NCBI GenBank assembly: GCA_018296165.2 | Contig: JACKQL020000154.1 | Span: forward strand, 25,843-89,842 | Source: Termitomyces sp. T153 | Taxonomy: Eukaryota; Basidiomycota; Agaricomycetes; Agaricales; Lyophyllaceae | Direction of reading: 5' to 3' | Length of the DNA: 64,000 bases | Part shown: positions 33,940-44,989 of the stretch, one piece after another | Position numbering within the stretch: the stretch's first letter is position 1 | Layout: every line of letters begins with the position of its first letter | The notes under the pieces: model-generated | Databases searched by the model: none | Told to the model about the DNA's origin: nothing | The model's input: only the letters and a program-made list of their open reading frames with translations | Program-made: the position numbers and the translations under genes

Positions 33940-35390
33940 CAGCAGTTTAGGTCTTGAAGATGCACTAGACCATGGACCAGACCCTGATGTCTTCTCTGCC
34001 CTAGCCACACTTCTCCACACAATGGTACTTGCCCCAGACAACCTCTCAGCACACCTCTCCTCCCACTCCTCCACCACTCTTCTCCTCCGCACCACTCTCC
34101 CCTTCTCTGACAACTCTGTCCCTACTCTAATCAATAGCAGTGCCATGGATAACTTCATCAACAAATTTCTAGCAGCACTCACTCTCCACCAACTCCAACG
34201 CCTCCCTGCTCCAATCCCCCTTAAGCTCTTTGACAATGACCCTACCCCTGCTAGAGACATCACACACTGCCTGGAAATGACCATGGCCTTTGCCAATGGA
34301 TGACAACAAGAACTCTGGCTGCTAGTCATAAAACTACACCCTTCTGCTCCTATCATCTTAGACTTTGAATAGCTCTGCTCCACCAACCCCTGCATTGACT
34401 GGCCTAGCTAGCCTCACTCTCTGCCTTGACCAGGACAACCCCACCCTCTGCCTTGACCAGGACAACCCCACCAACTCTTGACTGGTACTCTTTGATGTCT
34501 CACCATCTTCCAAGAACTCTGAGACTATAATTGACCACTCTTGGACTCCTCCACAGCTCTGCTCTAGATCTGCATGGTCATTCATCATCAATGTCCAAAT
34601 TGACAGCTCACCCAAGGTACTCTCTGCCCTCATTGACAGTGGTGCCTCTGGTACCTTCATCAGCAGTTAACTTGACCTCCAATGCAATGACCTCGACAAA
34701 CCCCTTGAGCTCCAACTCTTTGATAGAAGCCCTGCCACAACAAGAATCACTCAATACCATGACAACACCCTCACTCTCAACAATGACCTGCAGTTTCAGG
34801 CCTGGCTCCTTGTCACCCAGCTACCCCTGTTGACTCCAATCATGCTGGGACTTTCCTGGCTGCAAGACATCAACCCCAACATCAACTGGAAGAACCTCAC
34901 CATGCAATTTCCCAGCCCTGAAGCAAGTTTAGTGGCCACCATTCTCCTCTACCTTCAGTCTATCTCAGACTCCAACATCTCTGACCCCAGTGCTAGCACT
35001 TCCAGAGCAACCCAGAGCCCCTCAACCTCTAACAGCAATTCTGGCAATGAAGAAAACACAACCCTGCCTCAGTCACCCCTGACCAAATCACAACAGCCAC
35101 CTCCCAACATACCTTGGAATCAATACAAAGGCCCATAGTACTCCAACCAGTGATACTCAACCCCTCCAACCAACTCTGCCACCACTCTAGACTCAACCAC
35201 TACTGCCCCATTGTCCACCTCCATTGACTTCAGAAGCCTTGACATTAAGATCATCAGTGTCATCCCCTTTGCATGCCTTCTACAAGATGGCACCCCCACC
35301 TTCCAGTTGCAAATCATGCCAGCCCTATCTAAGGAGCACCTCCATGCAGAAAGGAGGAACAGATCCTATCCAAAGTAGTTCCCCCAGAGT
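33940..35390 (+). pseudogene. E2 tandem aspartic protease domains and linker
   Basis: Two retropepsin-like units in a row. Unit 1 (~34,100-34,410): LINSSAMDNFINKFLAAL, from an LIDSGA motif, with LKLFDNDPTPA and a hydrophobic tail. Unit 2 (~34,560-34,920): LSALIDSGASGTFIS with an intact DSGAS catalytic loop, LELQLFDRSPATT, then PLLTPIMLGLSWLQDINP. Both share the order D[ST]GA, LKLFD, flap, and LGLSWL, so they look like a duplication. The serine-rich linker (SDPSASTSRATQSPS) leads to RT. E1 has the same arrangement. Confidence 0.7.
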
Positions 35391-37641
35391 ATTATGAATT
35401 TGCTGACATGTTCTCTGAAGGGAGTGCCAAAGAACTTCCCCCACACTGCTCCTATAATTACAAGATTGACTTTGAAAAAAGCACCTCACCCTCATTTGGC
35501 AAGATCTATAACATGTCCAAGATCGAGCTCCAGGCCCTGAAGGAGTACCTTGATGACATGCCTGGCAAGGGTTTCATACACCCATTGATCTCTGCCACCA
35601 GCACTCTAGTCTTGTTTGCCAAGAAGAAGGACAGGTCACTCTGACTCTGTGTGGATATTGGAGACTCAACAAAGTTACCAAAAAGAACTGGTATCTGCTC
35701 CTCCTGATCAGAGATCTCATTGACTGTCTCTACAGTGCCAAGGTCTACACAAAGATAGACCTCTACTCTGGCTACAACAATGTCTGGATTGCTCCAGGAC
35801 ATGAATGGAAGACCACCTTTTGCACTTGCTATGGCCTCTTTGAGTACCTTATAATGCCCTTTGGAATGACTAACTCCTCCGCCACATTCCAGTACTTCAT
35901 AAATGACATCTTCCACAACATGAATGACATTTTTGTTATTATGTACCTGGACAACATCCTAATCTACTCAAATTCACTAGCAGAGCATCTGAGGCATGTC
36001 TGCCATATGTTGGAACAACTCCAGAAGTATCACCTTCACACCAAACCCAAAAAATGCTCCTTCCACATGATGGAGGTCAAATACCTTGAGGTCATTGTTA
36101 CTCCTGATGGTGTGCACATGGACCTTGCCAAGGTTGCAGCTATACTCAATTGGCCCCTGCTGTGGAATGTGAAGAAGGTACAGTCATTTCTGGGGTTTGC
36201 TAACTTTTACCACTAATTCATTGACAACTACTCCAGAATCACCAAACCCCTCAACCAACTCACATGAAAGGACACCCCTTGGGATTGGGACAGCAGGTGC
36301 CAAAGCATCTTCCTCCTCTTAAAGAAGGCCTTCACCTCTGCTCTGGTCTTCTGCCATTTTGACCCCTCCCTGCCAATTGTACTCAAATGCAACACCTCCA
36401 ACTATGCTATTGCCAGAATACTCTCCTAGCCAGACTCCAGAGGCAAGAATCTCTGCCCTGTTGCCTTCTACACCCATTTGATGATCCCCACAGAGCTCAA
36501 CTATGACATCTACAATAAGGAACTCCTCACAATTGTCAAAGCTTTCCATCAGTGGCAGGCCTACCTTGAGGGATCCCTGCATTGCATCCAAGTCTACTCT
36601 GACCACAACAATCTGCAATACTTCATGACCATAAAGCAACTCAGTTGCCACCAAGCTCAATGGTCTGAAACCCTCTTGGAGTATGACTTCACCATCCACT
36701 ACTGCTCTGGATGGCTTAGCACAAAGCCTGATGCCCTTACTCAGAGGTCTAATGTATATCTGAAAAAGTCCTTTGAAGCCAAATGGAATGCATTCAACCA
36801 TCAAGTAGTAATCCCCTCCCAAACATCTACATGCTGTGCTGATTTTAAATGAAGAAGGAATCCTCTATCAAATCAGAAACTCACCCCTGGACCCTTTTTT
36901 CACCCAGCATGACCCCTGCAACAATTCTGCCAATGAGTTGAACACCAAAAACCCCTTCATGCTGTCTCTAGACCGCCGCCTCCTACTCTGGAGTGGACAA
37001 ATTTATGCTCCAGACCACAAGTCTATTCCTCTCAACATACTCCAGCAACACCACAACTACAATCTCCAGGGACATCCAGAAATTCATAAGATCCTTCAAC
37101 CCATCTTCTGGACTTACTTTTGGCTAGAAATGAGGAAGGATGTCACACAATGTGTAAGGGCCTGTGAACCTTGCCTCCAAGCCAAGGTACCTTGCCACCG
37201 CCCCCATGAATTATTGAAGCCCCTCCCCATTGGCCAATGCCCCTGGTCCTCAGTATCAATGGATCATATTGTCAAACTCCCAGACTCCAAAGGTTTCAAT
37301 GCAATCCTTGTCATCATCTGCTGCCTCATTAAGCAAGCCCTCTTCATCCCCTGCCACACCACCAACAATGCCTCAGAGTTTACCAAACTATTCCTCAAAC
37401 ATGTATTCTCCAAGCACAGACTCCTGGACAACATTGTCTCTGACCATGGACCTCTGTTTGTATCTCATTTCTGGCAATTGCTATGCAAGGCACTTAAAGT
37501 CAAAACCAATCTCTCCACCGCCTATCACTCAGAGACCAATGGGCAAACCAAACGAGTAAACCAGACATTGGAACAGTATCTCTGCCTCTACATTAACTAT
37601 TTACAGAATAACTGGCATGCAGAACTCCCTCTAGGTGGCAA
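35390..37641 (+). pseudogene. E2 reverse transcriptase, RNase H and integrase
   Basis: RT: FADMFSEGSAKELPPH, FGKIYNMSKIELQALKEYL, VYTKIDLYSGYNNVWIAPG, FEYLIMPFGMTNSSATFQYF; the catalytic box at ~35,943-35,970 is YLDNI instead of YLDDI, a G-to-A loss of an essential Asp. RNase H: PIVLKCNTSNYAIARIL, then YDIYNKELLTIVKAFHQW and VYSDHNNLQYF. Integrase: HHCC region with CEPCLQAK, SMDHIVKLPDS (Asp), IVSDHGPLFV (Asp), and AYHSETNGQTKRVN, where the third acidic position is altered (K for E). The frame ends at ELPL (37,641), at an inversion breakpoint. Confidence 0.85.
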
Positions 37642-38657
37642 CTGATGTAGGGGAGCCATTGCCTAGGCAGCCAGAGGTTCTTGCCATCATGATTGCCCAG
37701 ATGGAGGTGGATTTGCTCAGGGGTGTGGTGCAAAGAATTCCTGAGGAGGAGGGGGAGTGAGGGAATTTTGGGTCTTGCTTTCTTTGCGCACTCCTCTCTG
37801 TTATATAATCTGTAATAGTAGTCTGTCCAGACCAATTTCTTGCATTCCTGCTAAGCATAAGGGGTTTTAAATGGAGCAAGGGGGAGAGTAAGTGAAAACA
37901 TGTGAGGAGTTACTTATGGGAGTTGAATTCCTAATGAATCCAAAGGCAGGAGTTATGCCCACTACTGCCATCTGTAGTTACTAGTCCCAGAAGTTCTAGG
38001 GCTTGGTGGAATGTCATTGATGAAAGTTTCAGAGTTTGTCAGGGGCTCTGTCAAAGTTCTTTCAGGGTTCCCAAGTGATGTCCTCAGGTCTGTAGCCCTT
38101 CCAGCAGACCAAGTATTGGGGTTGGCTGCAGACCAAGTGGGAGTCAAGAATTTGGGCAACCTCATAGTAATACTCATCCTTGACTTTGACAGGGGGCAGT
38201 CAGCTGGGGCATTGGCCAGGAAATGGGTCTGGAGCATGTCTTTTGAAGAGTTGGACATAGAACACAGAGTAGAGGCCCTTTAAGCCTGGAGGTAGGTCAA
38301 GCTTGTATGTGTGTGTGGAGACCTTCTAGAGGACTTGAAAAGGGCCAAAACGTTTGTGATCAAGTTTGATAGAGGGCCTCCAGGTCTTGAGATTTTGTCA
38401 ATTGAGCCAGACCAAAGTGCTGGGGGGCCAGTCCGGAGTCAGTTTGCATTGGGTATTAGCATGCTTGGAGTAGGCTTGATTGGCAGTATAGATTTTATTC
38501 TGGAGGAACTGGTAGAGGGACTGGAGATCCTTAGCAACTTTGTGGGTGATGTGGGAGGGGATATTCTTGAGGGATGACATGAGTTGGGGGTGGTAGCCCT
38601 TCTTGGCTTAGAAGGAACACTCCAGTGGTAGAGTGTGGCATGTTGTTGTAGGTAAAC
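37642..38657 (-). other. Inverted block in E2: integrase end and chromodomain
   Basis: On the minus strand this block reads AKFTYNNMPHSTTGVF, LMSSLKNIPSHITHKVAKDL and AYSKHANTQCKLTPDWPP, then a chromodomain remnant (in its proper frame ILDSHL.., [11 protein letters not shown]) and a leader-like stretch that also occurs after the chromodomain in D (58,165-58,500). This is precisely the part missing between integrase and the antisense gene on the plus strand, so the block has been inverted in place. Breakpoints: AGGTGGCAA (37,633-37,641) and TTGGCACCT (38,658-38,666), inverted repeats matching at 8 of 9 bases. Confidence 0.7.
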
Positions 38658-38666
38658 TTGGCACCT

Positions 38667-40198
38667 ACTATGCTCCAGAGTCCACCACACTCCTCCACCA
38701 ATGTTCCACCAGCAATCACTCCATCTAGCAGGATCCCTGCGCCAACTCTGGCAGGAGCTCCCCAGGCATCTGTGCCAACCCATCTTGCATCAAGGCATAG
38801 GCTGCTGACACTCTGTCCAGAGGAATATAGTGCTGTTGGACCCGATTCAATGATTCTAGGTTAGTGAGATGATAGGAAAAGGGCAGAACAACTCACACAT
38901 CACCCTCCACCACTCCAAGGCTGCCTCATTGGCCAGCCACTCTTTCTGCCACCTTGCCATCTCTGCCCTGGCCCCCTCTGCCTCCATGGCTCTTCATCCC
39001 ATCTCTGCTGTCTGCTCTGTCCACACTTCTGACTGCACCAGCTGTTCCTGCAAACCCTGCACCTCCAATGACCCCTCTATGATCCTTTATGCAGCTCCTT
39101 TCAGCTCCCCTTGCACCAGGTCCTAATCCCTCCATGCCTCATCATGCTCCTACTGAGTCCCATTGCAATTCTCTGTGATCCTCCAGACCTTCTCCTTGTA
39201 CAACACCAACAACTAAGATAGTGCCTTTGCCTATTGCTGCCAAAATGTCTTGGGGATGATGGGATAAGGCACAGGGTCCCCACCAGACCCCCCCCATTAA
39301 GGCCCCCAATGCAGGGAAATAAACGTGTGGCCCTAGAGGGCCCACCATTAGCTCTTCCTCATATGGGTGTTTGCTGGGCCCTGCCTCTGAAGAAGGGGAT
39401 GCCCTCCATGTTCCCTTGTCACATGTCATAAGGGCCTCCTCTCTCTACCCCCTCATGGAGGTCCTACCTTCATTGACTGCCCCATGCTACTTCTGCACTC
39501 CACCCCTAAACTCCAATCTGAAACCTTCCCCTTGCAATTCTTGAGCAACTGCCCTACCACCCATTCCACATTCCAACTCTGCTCCTCTGCTACACAGGCA
39601 GTGCACCAACTTAGCAAAATCAGACACTTTTCATGCCTCAAGTGACATGGCATGTAAACTGAGGTGTCTTGGTAAGAGCCTGGTGTTGGCTCCTCAAATT
39701 TGCAATGCTCACTGCGGCAAGCACAGAGGGTGCACTGAAAAGTCAGATCAGCTCTGAACTCGGCAAACAATACTACAACTCACTGAGGCTTCCACTTGAC
39801 ACCATTCTAAAGTTGGGGGACCCTGCACTCACTCGACTGCCTCCACAAACCACTCTGGGGTCACATCTGCCTGAGCCACCTGCAATGCTTCCAGAACCAC
39901 CATAATTTGCCTGAGGACAAAGTTAGGCCTTGAAGAGCACCCTGTCAACACTGAGGCAGGCAGTGGCAGAACTGTGCTTCAAGACAAAGACCCAGAAGGA
40001 CCAACCACTGTGGTGGACAACTCTAACAAACTCAATCAACCACAATGAATTATAAGGGGACTGATAGCACTTACAACTGCAGTATATAGCCTGGATGTGT
40101 CTGTGATCTTGATAACTTTTGGAGTCCTCAGAGGATGACAAAGAGGAGTGAGCAGAGGGGAACAGGGATGCTGCTGGAGAGTATGCAGATGAAGACAT
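38667..40198 (-). pseudogene. E2 antisense cargo gene: cysteine-rich plus coiled-coil protein, spliced
   Basis: ATG 40198 gives MSSSAYSPAASLFPSAHSSL; an ATAAAAAG-type box lies ~40-50 nt upstream. Introns: donor GTAAGT at 40,074 (acceptor 40,023 or 40,008); 39,783-39,735 (GTGAGT...TTTTCAG, 49 nt); 38,896-38,856 (GTGAGT, CACTAAC, CTAG). Exon 3 begins with the cysteine cluster CTLCACRSEHCKFEEPTPG, then CHLRHEKC and ACVAEEQSWNVEW. It continues through EAGPSKHPYEEELMVG and a helical segment (LQEQLVQSEVWTEQ, WQKEWLANEAALEWW). The last exon (RCLGSSCQSW) runs into the inversion breakpoint. At the same place and orientation as in E1 and D. Function unknown; the cysteine spacing suggests a zinc-binding DNA- or RNA-contacting module. 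Several stops make this copy a pseudogene. Confidence 0.62.
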
Positions 40199-40395
40199 TA
40201 TGAAAGGTTAGAGAACTCTGGGGTACATTGACTCTTTTTATGACTTGAAAAGGACCCCCTGATGAATGGTGGCCATGCTTCAACTTCATTCTCCACATCA
40301 CTGCCACTCACTGCAGTTTGATTAATATTACTCAACTTCAATTCCCATGCCCCACCAATCCCCAAACTGCACCCTATGTCTTGAGGGTCTCAATG

Positions 40396-40410
40396 CTGAA
40401 GGGGGGGTAA
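40396..40410 (+). other. Polypurine tract of E2
   Basis: TGAAGGGGGGGTAA directly precedes the 3' LTR start at 40,411, the expected plus-strand primer site. Confidence 0.85.
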
Positions 40411-41417
40411 TGTTATGACCCACTCTCTAGACTCCTGACATCATTCCCCGTCCATCCCAATGCCCTGCCAAACTTCCCCAACCCTTGCCCACCCTCTGGG
40501 CCCACTCTGAGTAACTCTGACACTTCTCTGGCAAACCCTGATGGCCCCCTGATCAACTCTGATGCCTTCTCCACAGCCATCAACACTCCCCCTGAGCTCC
40601 TGGAACCCTCTCCCACTGTTCCTGACTCTGTTATACAACTCTGAGTCACTATTCTAGTTTGCCTGACCTGCTCCCAAGCATCACAATGACCTCAGAGTGG
40701 CCTGCTTCCCTAAATGATCCCATCAGAATATTGCTATGGCCTGCCCCTTGATTATACCTATTGAGCCCTGCCACCATGCCTGCTGTTCTCTGGAGCTGTC
40801 CAGTAGTCAGTATATAAGTTGTAGAGTAGCTCCTCATACTCTAGTCTTGATATTACTGGCAGTTACTGGTTTCTTGTGTCTTGTGTTTTGTTCCATCTCT
40901 ATTTCTAATTCTAGTCTTGAATCTATCTCTTTTGTCTGTCTCATCTTTTTTTGTCTCTGTCTTGTCTTGATTATCTCTATTTCCTTTGTTTTTATAAGTT
41001 CTTTCCATTTCCAACATTAGTACAAACTCTGTGCACATGATATGAACCCTGAACATTTCTATGACACCTCCAGACTTCACCCTTTGCTTGGCCCCAAACC
41101 CATCAAGTCTTACTTGATCCCCCCATCAAACTCTAGCTCCACCCCTGTCTCTAGCACAGCCTCCATCTACCCTGCAATCTATTTATGTGCTTACAAACTT
41201 GTTCCTGACATCTGCCCAAGCCCAATGTTAATATACTTAGTCTTAGACTTCCCTGGACCACTCTGGGCTTGCTTGGACCACTTTCCTTAGCTTTCCCTCG
41301 CAAGTCTTTCCCCTCTGCGCCACCTCCAGAGTGCTAGGTTATAAGTGCAGAACATCACCTCTGCCTAGTAATGATCAGCCAGTGTAGCTGAGCCCCTGCT
41401 ATTAGCGGAACCTGACA
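40411..41417 (+). repeat. 3' LTR of E2
   Basis: 1,007 bp, TGTTATGACCC...AACCTGACA, aligning with 30,374-31,406 with many transitions and one ~27-bp gap near 40,760. TATATAAG is at 40,811-40,818. Confidence 0.9.
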
Positions 41418-41530
41418 AACACCCCATCCATTGACACCATAAAAACATTTAGGAGCCCCACAGAAACCCCTCCAGCACCTCTGCCAAACTCTGGAACTCC
41501 CATCTGCAATGCTCCACTAAGCCCCAGCAA
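41418..41530 (+). pseudogene. Element D, part 3: short piece between E2 and C
   Basis: 113 bp that match, with 58,165 onward, the segment after the chromodomain in the E2 inverted block (compare GACAGAGCCCCTGACAAACTC and CCACCAAGCCCTAGAAC). Joining 41,530 to 58,165 restores collinearity, proving C was inserted here. No intact coding sequence. Confidence 0.7.
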
Positions 41531-41880
41531 TATAAGGGCAACCTCTGGGAGTAGCAGCTCAATCATGCAGCTAGCAGAGGGGAATCCAAAGTATATTCAG
41601 CAAGGTAACCATCAATACAAATAGTAACTAATCACCTAGCAGAGGGGAATCCAAAGAGAACAAGTCTAAGGATCCCTGCTGCTCAGTGTGGCACATCAGC
41701 AGGCAGCAGAGACATGAGAACAACTGTATAGAAGGCTGGAGCTAGCCCTCACCATGGGGAAGTGCTCAACAGGGAACTGCAGAGAGTTTTGAGGGTTTCT
41801 GGAGGTCTGCAATGAGCTGCAGAGATCACTGCAGAGCTTGGAAATCAAAGTTGGAGGTTGGAAATGGAAGTTCCTTGACA
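41531..41880 (-). repeat. 3' LTR of C
   Basis: 350 bp, TATAAGGGCAACC (ancestral TGTAAGG)...TTCCTTGACA. Next to it 41,881-41,896 reads AGAGGGGGAGTGA on the minus strand, the polypurine tract. Confidence 0.9.
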
Positions 41881-41896
41881 TCACTCCCCCTCTAGT

Positions 41897-43762
41897 GTGC
41901 AGTATCTTGATGTGTGGGGTAAAAGAAGTTCTGGATTGCCTAGTCCACTGGTGAGATGGGGTAGATTCCTTGGATGGCTTGCAGCATATCTGGGTGCCTC
42001 TGGTAGAACTCCCTAATCAGCTCCAGTGTGTGCATGTTCTTCTGCAGTTCACAGGAGATGTCCTCAATTCTGTAACCTTTCCACTTTACCTTGTATTGTA
42101 ACTGTGATCAGAACAGATGACTGTCCAGGACTTCCTCCACCTCATACTCCTCACTGCTGTTGACCACTACTGGAGGTGGCGGGAGTGCTGGGCATTGCCC
42201 CAGAATAGGTCCTTTGGAGCTGGCATTAGCTTGACCATGTTGAACACTGGGTGGAGCTGGTACATTTCCATGGAGAGTTGGAGGTTGATAGGCTAGTGGC
42301 CTAACCTGCTATTCTACCATGAAGAGTTCTGACTGGTGGTGCAAGAGCTTTTTTGATGATTGGGCAGTTGTAATGGTGGAGGCATCTAGGTAGACCCAAT
42401 CCCCTGGCTGGTACTTGAGTGCTGGGGTTCTTCCACAGTTGTAATACTGTGCCATGTCATCCTTTGCCTTTGCCAGAGCTGCTCAGACTTCCTCCTGCAA
42501 TCTCTTCATCCAGACCACAAACTTGTTCACTGCTTCATTCTTCAATGGCTGGAGGCTGGAGCCAGAGTTCAAAGCCAATGTGCAGGTGATATCCAGTGTC
42601 CAGAAAGAAGGGCAAAAACTGGGTGGCTGCATGAACATGGTAGTTGTACTGGAACTCAGCATTGAGGAGGAGTTTGTCCTAGTTGTCCTGATGCTCATTG
42701 CACAAGAGGTGGAGATACTGCTCAAGCTCCTGATTCATGCATTTGGTCTGGCCCTTGGACTGCAGGTAGTAGGCAGTGGAAGTGTGCAGTTTCATGCCAA
42801 GTAGTTGGTAGAGCTCTCTAGTGAAGTCCACTACAAATTGTGGCCTGCAGTTGGCTACATAGGCATTGGAGAGGCTGTGGAGCTTCCAGACATTTTTTTG
42901 GTACAAGTTTGTGGCATCCATGGCAGAGCAAGTAGTGTGAGTGGGAATGAAGTGTGCTCATTTGCCACATAAGTCCACCACTACTATGATGGTATTGTAA
43001 CCATGGGTGTTGGAGAGCTCCACAATGAAGTCCACCAAAACAATGCTCCATTGTTCCAAGGGTATGGGAGGGAGTGTAGCTGTCTGGTGGAGAGATGGCA
43101 TTGGGGCTTGGTCCAGAGACAGAGATCCCATGTACCAGTGTAGGACTCAATATACTACAATATCTGTGGCCACCAGTAATTCCAGGATATTAGCTCCAGC
43201 ATCTTCCATCTGCTAGGGTGTCCAGTAATCTGGGATTCATGGTGTTGCTCTACAATCCTCTGGCAGAGCTCCAGAATGTTGGGCACATAGATGCAATCCC
43301 AGAAGATCAGGAGCCTGTCTTGAAGGGCTCAATTGTCCATGCAAACAGACTTGGCACCAGTGGTGCATCCCAATTTCAGTGCCTGAGCTGCGTTCCTCCT
43401 ACTGACCATCCCAATTCCCATGCCAGATGTCCTGGAGGATGTCCACCTTCACTCTCTTGATGGCTAGACATTCCATGGCTCAATGTGTGAACAATTTAGA
43501 GCAGAGGAGCATGATGTTGCTATTGTCATCTCCTCTAGTGCCATGGTCCACTCTCCAGGACAAGGCATCCAGCTTCCCCATGCTCTAGCCTGGCTTGTGG
43601 TGCAGCAATAAGTTGAAGTTGGCTAGATAGAGGGACTACTGGGTCTGTTGGCAGTTGAGTTTTTTAACCATCCAAAAGTATTCAAGGTTCTTGTGATTGG
43701 TCCAAACCTCAAACTTATGCCACACACCCTCCAGAAAATGATGCCACTCTTCAAAGGACCAG
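41897..43762 (-). pseudogene. C integrase, chromodomain and C-terminal part of RNase H
   Basis: RNase H tail at 43,845-43,636 (partly within the B LTR coordinates): SFEEWHHFLEGVWHKFEVW, TNHKNLEYFWMVKKL. Integrase: LWQMSTLHSHSHYL region, LYQKNVWKLHSLSNAYVANC, FTRELYQLLGMKLHTSTAYY, QELEQYLHLLCNEHQDN, then FFKMKRLQEEV-like helix and QYYNCGRTPALKYQPGD. Then MYQLHPVFNMVKLMPAPKD and a chromodomain (EEYEVEEVLDSHL, YKVKWKGYRIED). Stops and frameshifts separate these blocks. The chromodomain presumably once directed integration to particular chromatin. Confidence 0.75.
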
Positions 43763-44884
43763 TGATGAGCCCCAGTTATTGCTGAGCACCATTTTTTTTG
43801 GCATTTCAGACCTAGCGGCAGCTGACTACCTTGAATCCAACACAAGTTACAACACTCAGCACATGAGACTTAGCCCAAGGATTGGACCGAAGCATGAGAC
43901 TTTAGCAACTGCAAGACTTACTGATCACAAGAAACATCATGTGGAGTCTGGAACTTGGGCCTAAATCATCAAGGCCTAGACCCTCCCTAGCAACAATTAT
44001 TAGCGACCCTAGTGACTCTAGTGATGAAACACTGTTCTCTTACTATATATGGACAAATTATCAGATGTGTACCTTTTTACTATCATTTCTTTTGCCAAGC
44101 TTACCAACATACTTGAATGGCATCTATGCTTCAGGTATTGACATCGGACTCATTACTTTTTGGTTTCATTTGCAATTAGGTGCTGCCAAGACTTCACCTA
44201 TGATTTTTCACTTAGTTACAGACTGACACCTCATATGCACCCTAAACACAGTGACAGATGCCATTGATAGTGGTGCCTATTTGTTTACTTTCCCATACTA
44301 TACTTTGAAACATATAAATACTGACTGTACATAGACACAAAAAACAAACAATTGGAGAACTGCTATCTTTGAGCTTACCAGCAAGAGATTTCACTTTGCC
44401 TCTTTCACTCTTTCTATTGCCTTTGACTCAGGCTTAGTGATAAGCCTCCTCAACTTTGACCTCAACTTAGTGTGGTGCCAACTGTGGGTGCCTATTTTAG
44501 TTAATCCAACTTAACAACACTAGCGACTACAGCTAGCAATCAGTTTATGTTTGTCCCTTAATTTTAGTCTTCCTGTTACCACCTTTCCCCATCTCTACCT
44601 TATTCCCTCACTCTCCACTACCTCCATTACAGGGGTGCTTTGTCTTAGCGACATTACTGGTCTTTACCCTTTTTCTCTCCTTATTGTCACTAGCGACTTC
44701 TGCTAGCAATAGCAACTTCTTTCGACTTCACTCCACAACACAACTTTTGCTCTAGTTCTCTGGGATGGTTACTGACTCACCCTCAACTATTAACTTCCTA
44801 CTGCCAGCTACCCTATCTAGTGACTAGTGTCAGGTCCTCTTTTTAGGTTTTCTGCATGGCACTAGGCAGCATAGGAGCACATCA
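43763..44884 (+). repeat. 5' LTR of B
   Basis: 1,122 bp, collinear with the inverted solo LTR at 12,603-13,722 and, from ~44,155, with the 3' copy at 53,686-54,407. It retains more CpG than the E1 copy. Confidence 0.92.
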
Positions 44885-44887
44885 TTT

Positions 44888-44898
44888 TGGAGCCCACC
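44888..44898 (+). other. Primer-binding site of B
   Basis: TGGAGCCCACC starts 3 nt after the LTR. TGG is the complement of a tRNA 3' CCA end. The following ATGAGGGAC is shared with the leader of G. Which tRNA primes is not determined. Confidence 0.6.
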
Positions 44899-44989
44899 AT
44901 GAGGGACTTTGAAGTTAACCATTCTGCCAGAAACTAGAGCCCAAGTGAAACGTCACTTGAAAAACCTTGTTGAATCACCTCTGCCTTCA

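Larger units (their letters stand above)
30374..41417 (+). mobile_element. E2: family A Ty3/gypsy element, 11 kb, inserted in D
   Basis: Order: 5' LTR, gag, two protease units, RT, RNase H, integrase, a 1-kb inverted block with the integrase end and chromodomain, antisense cargo gene, polypurine tract and 3' LTR. Flanks AATAC (30,369-30,373) and AACAC (41,418-41,422) are a 5-bp TSD with one transition. D sequence continues on both sides. Both LTRs have decayed independently, so the insertion is old. Confidence 0.9.

Noticed and set aside
38658..39126. Plus-strand proline/serine-rich frames that resemble a gag
   Set aside because: They are the reverse of the antisense cargo gene, whose minus-strand exons, introns and homology to E1 and D are better supported.
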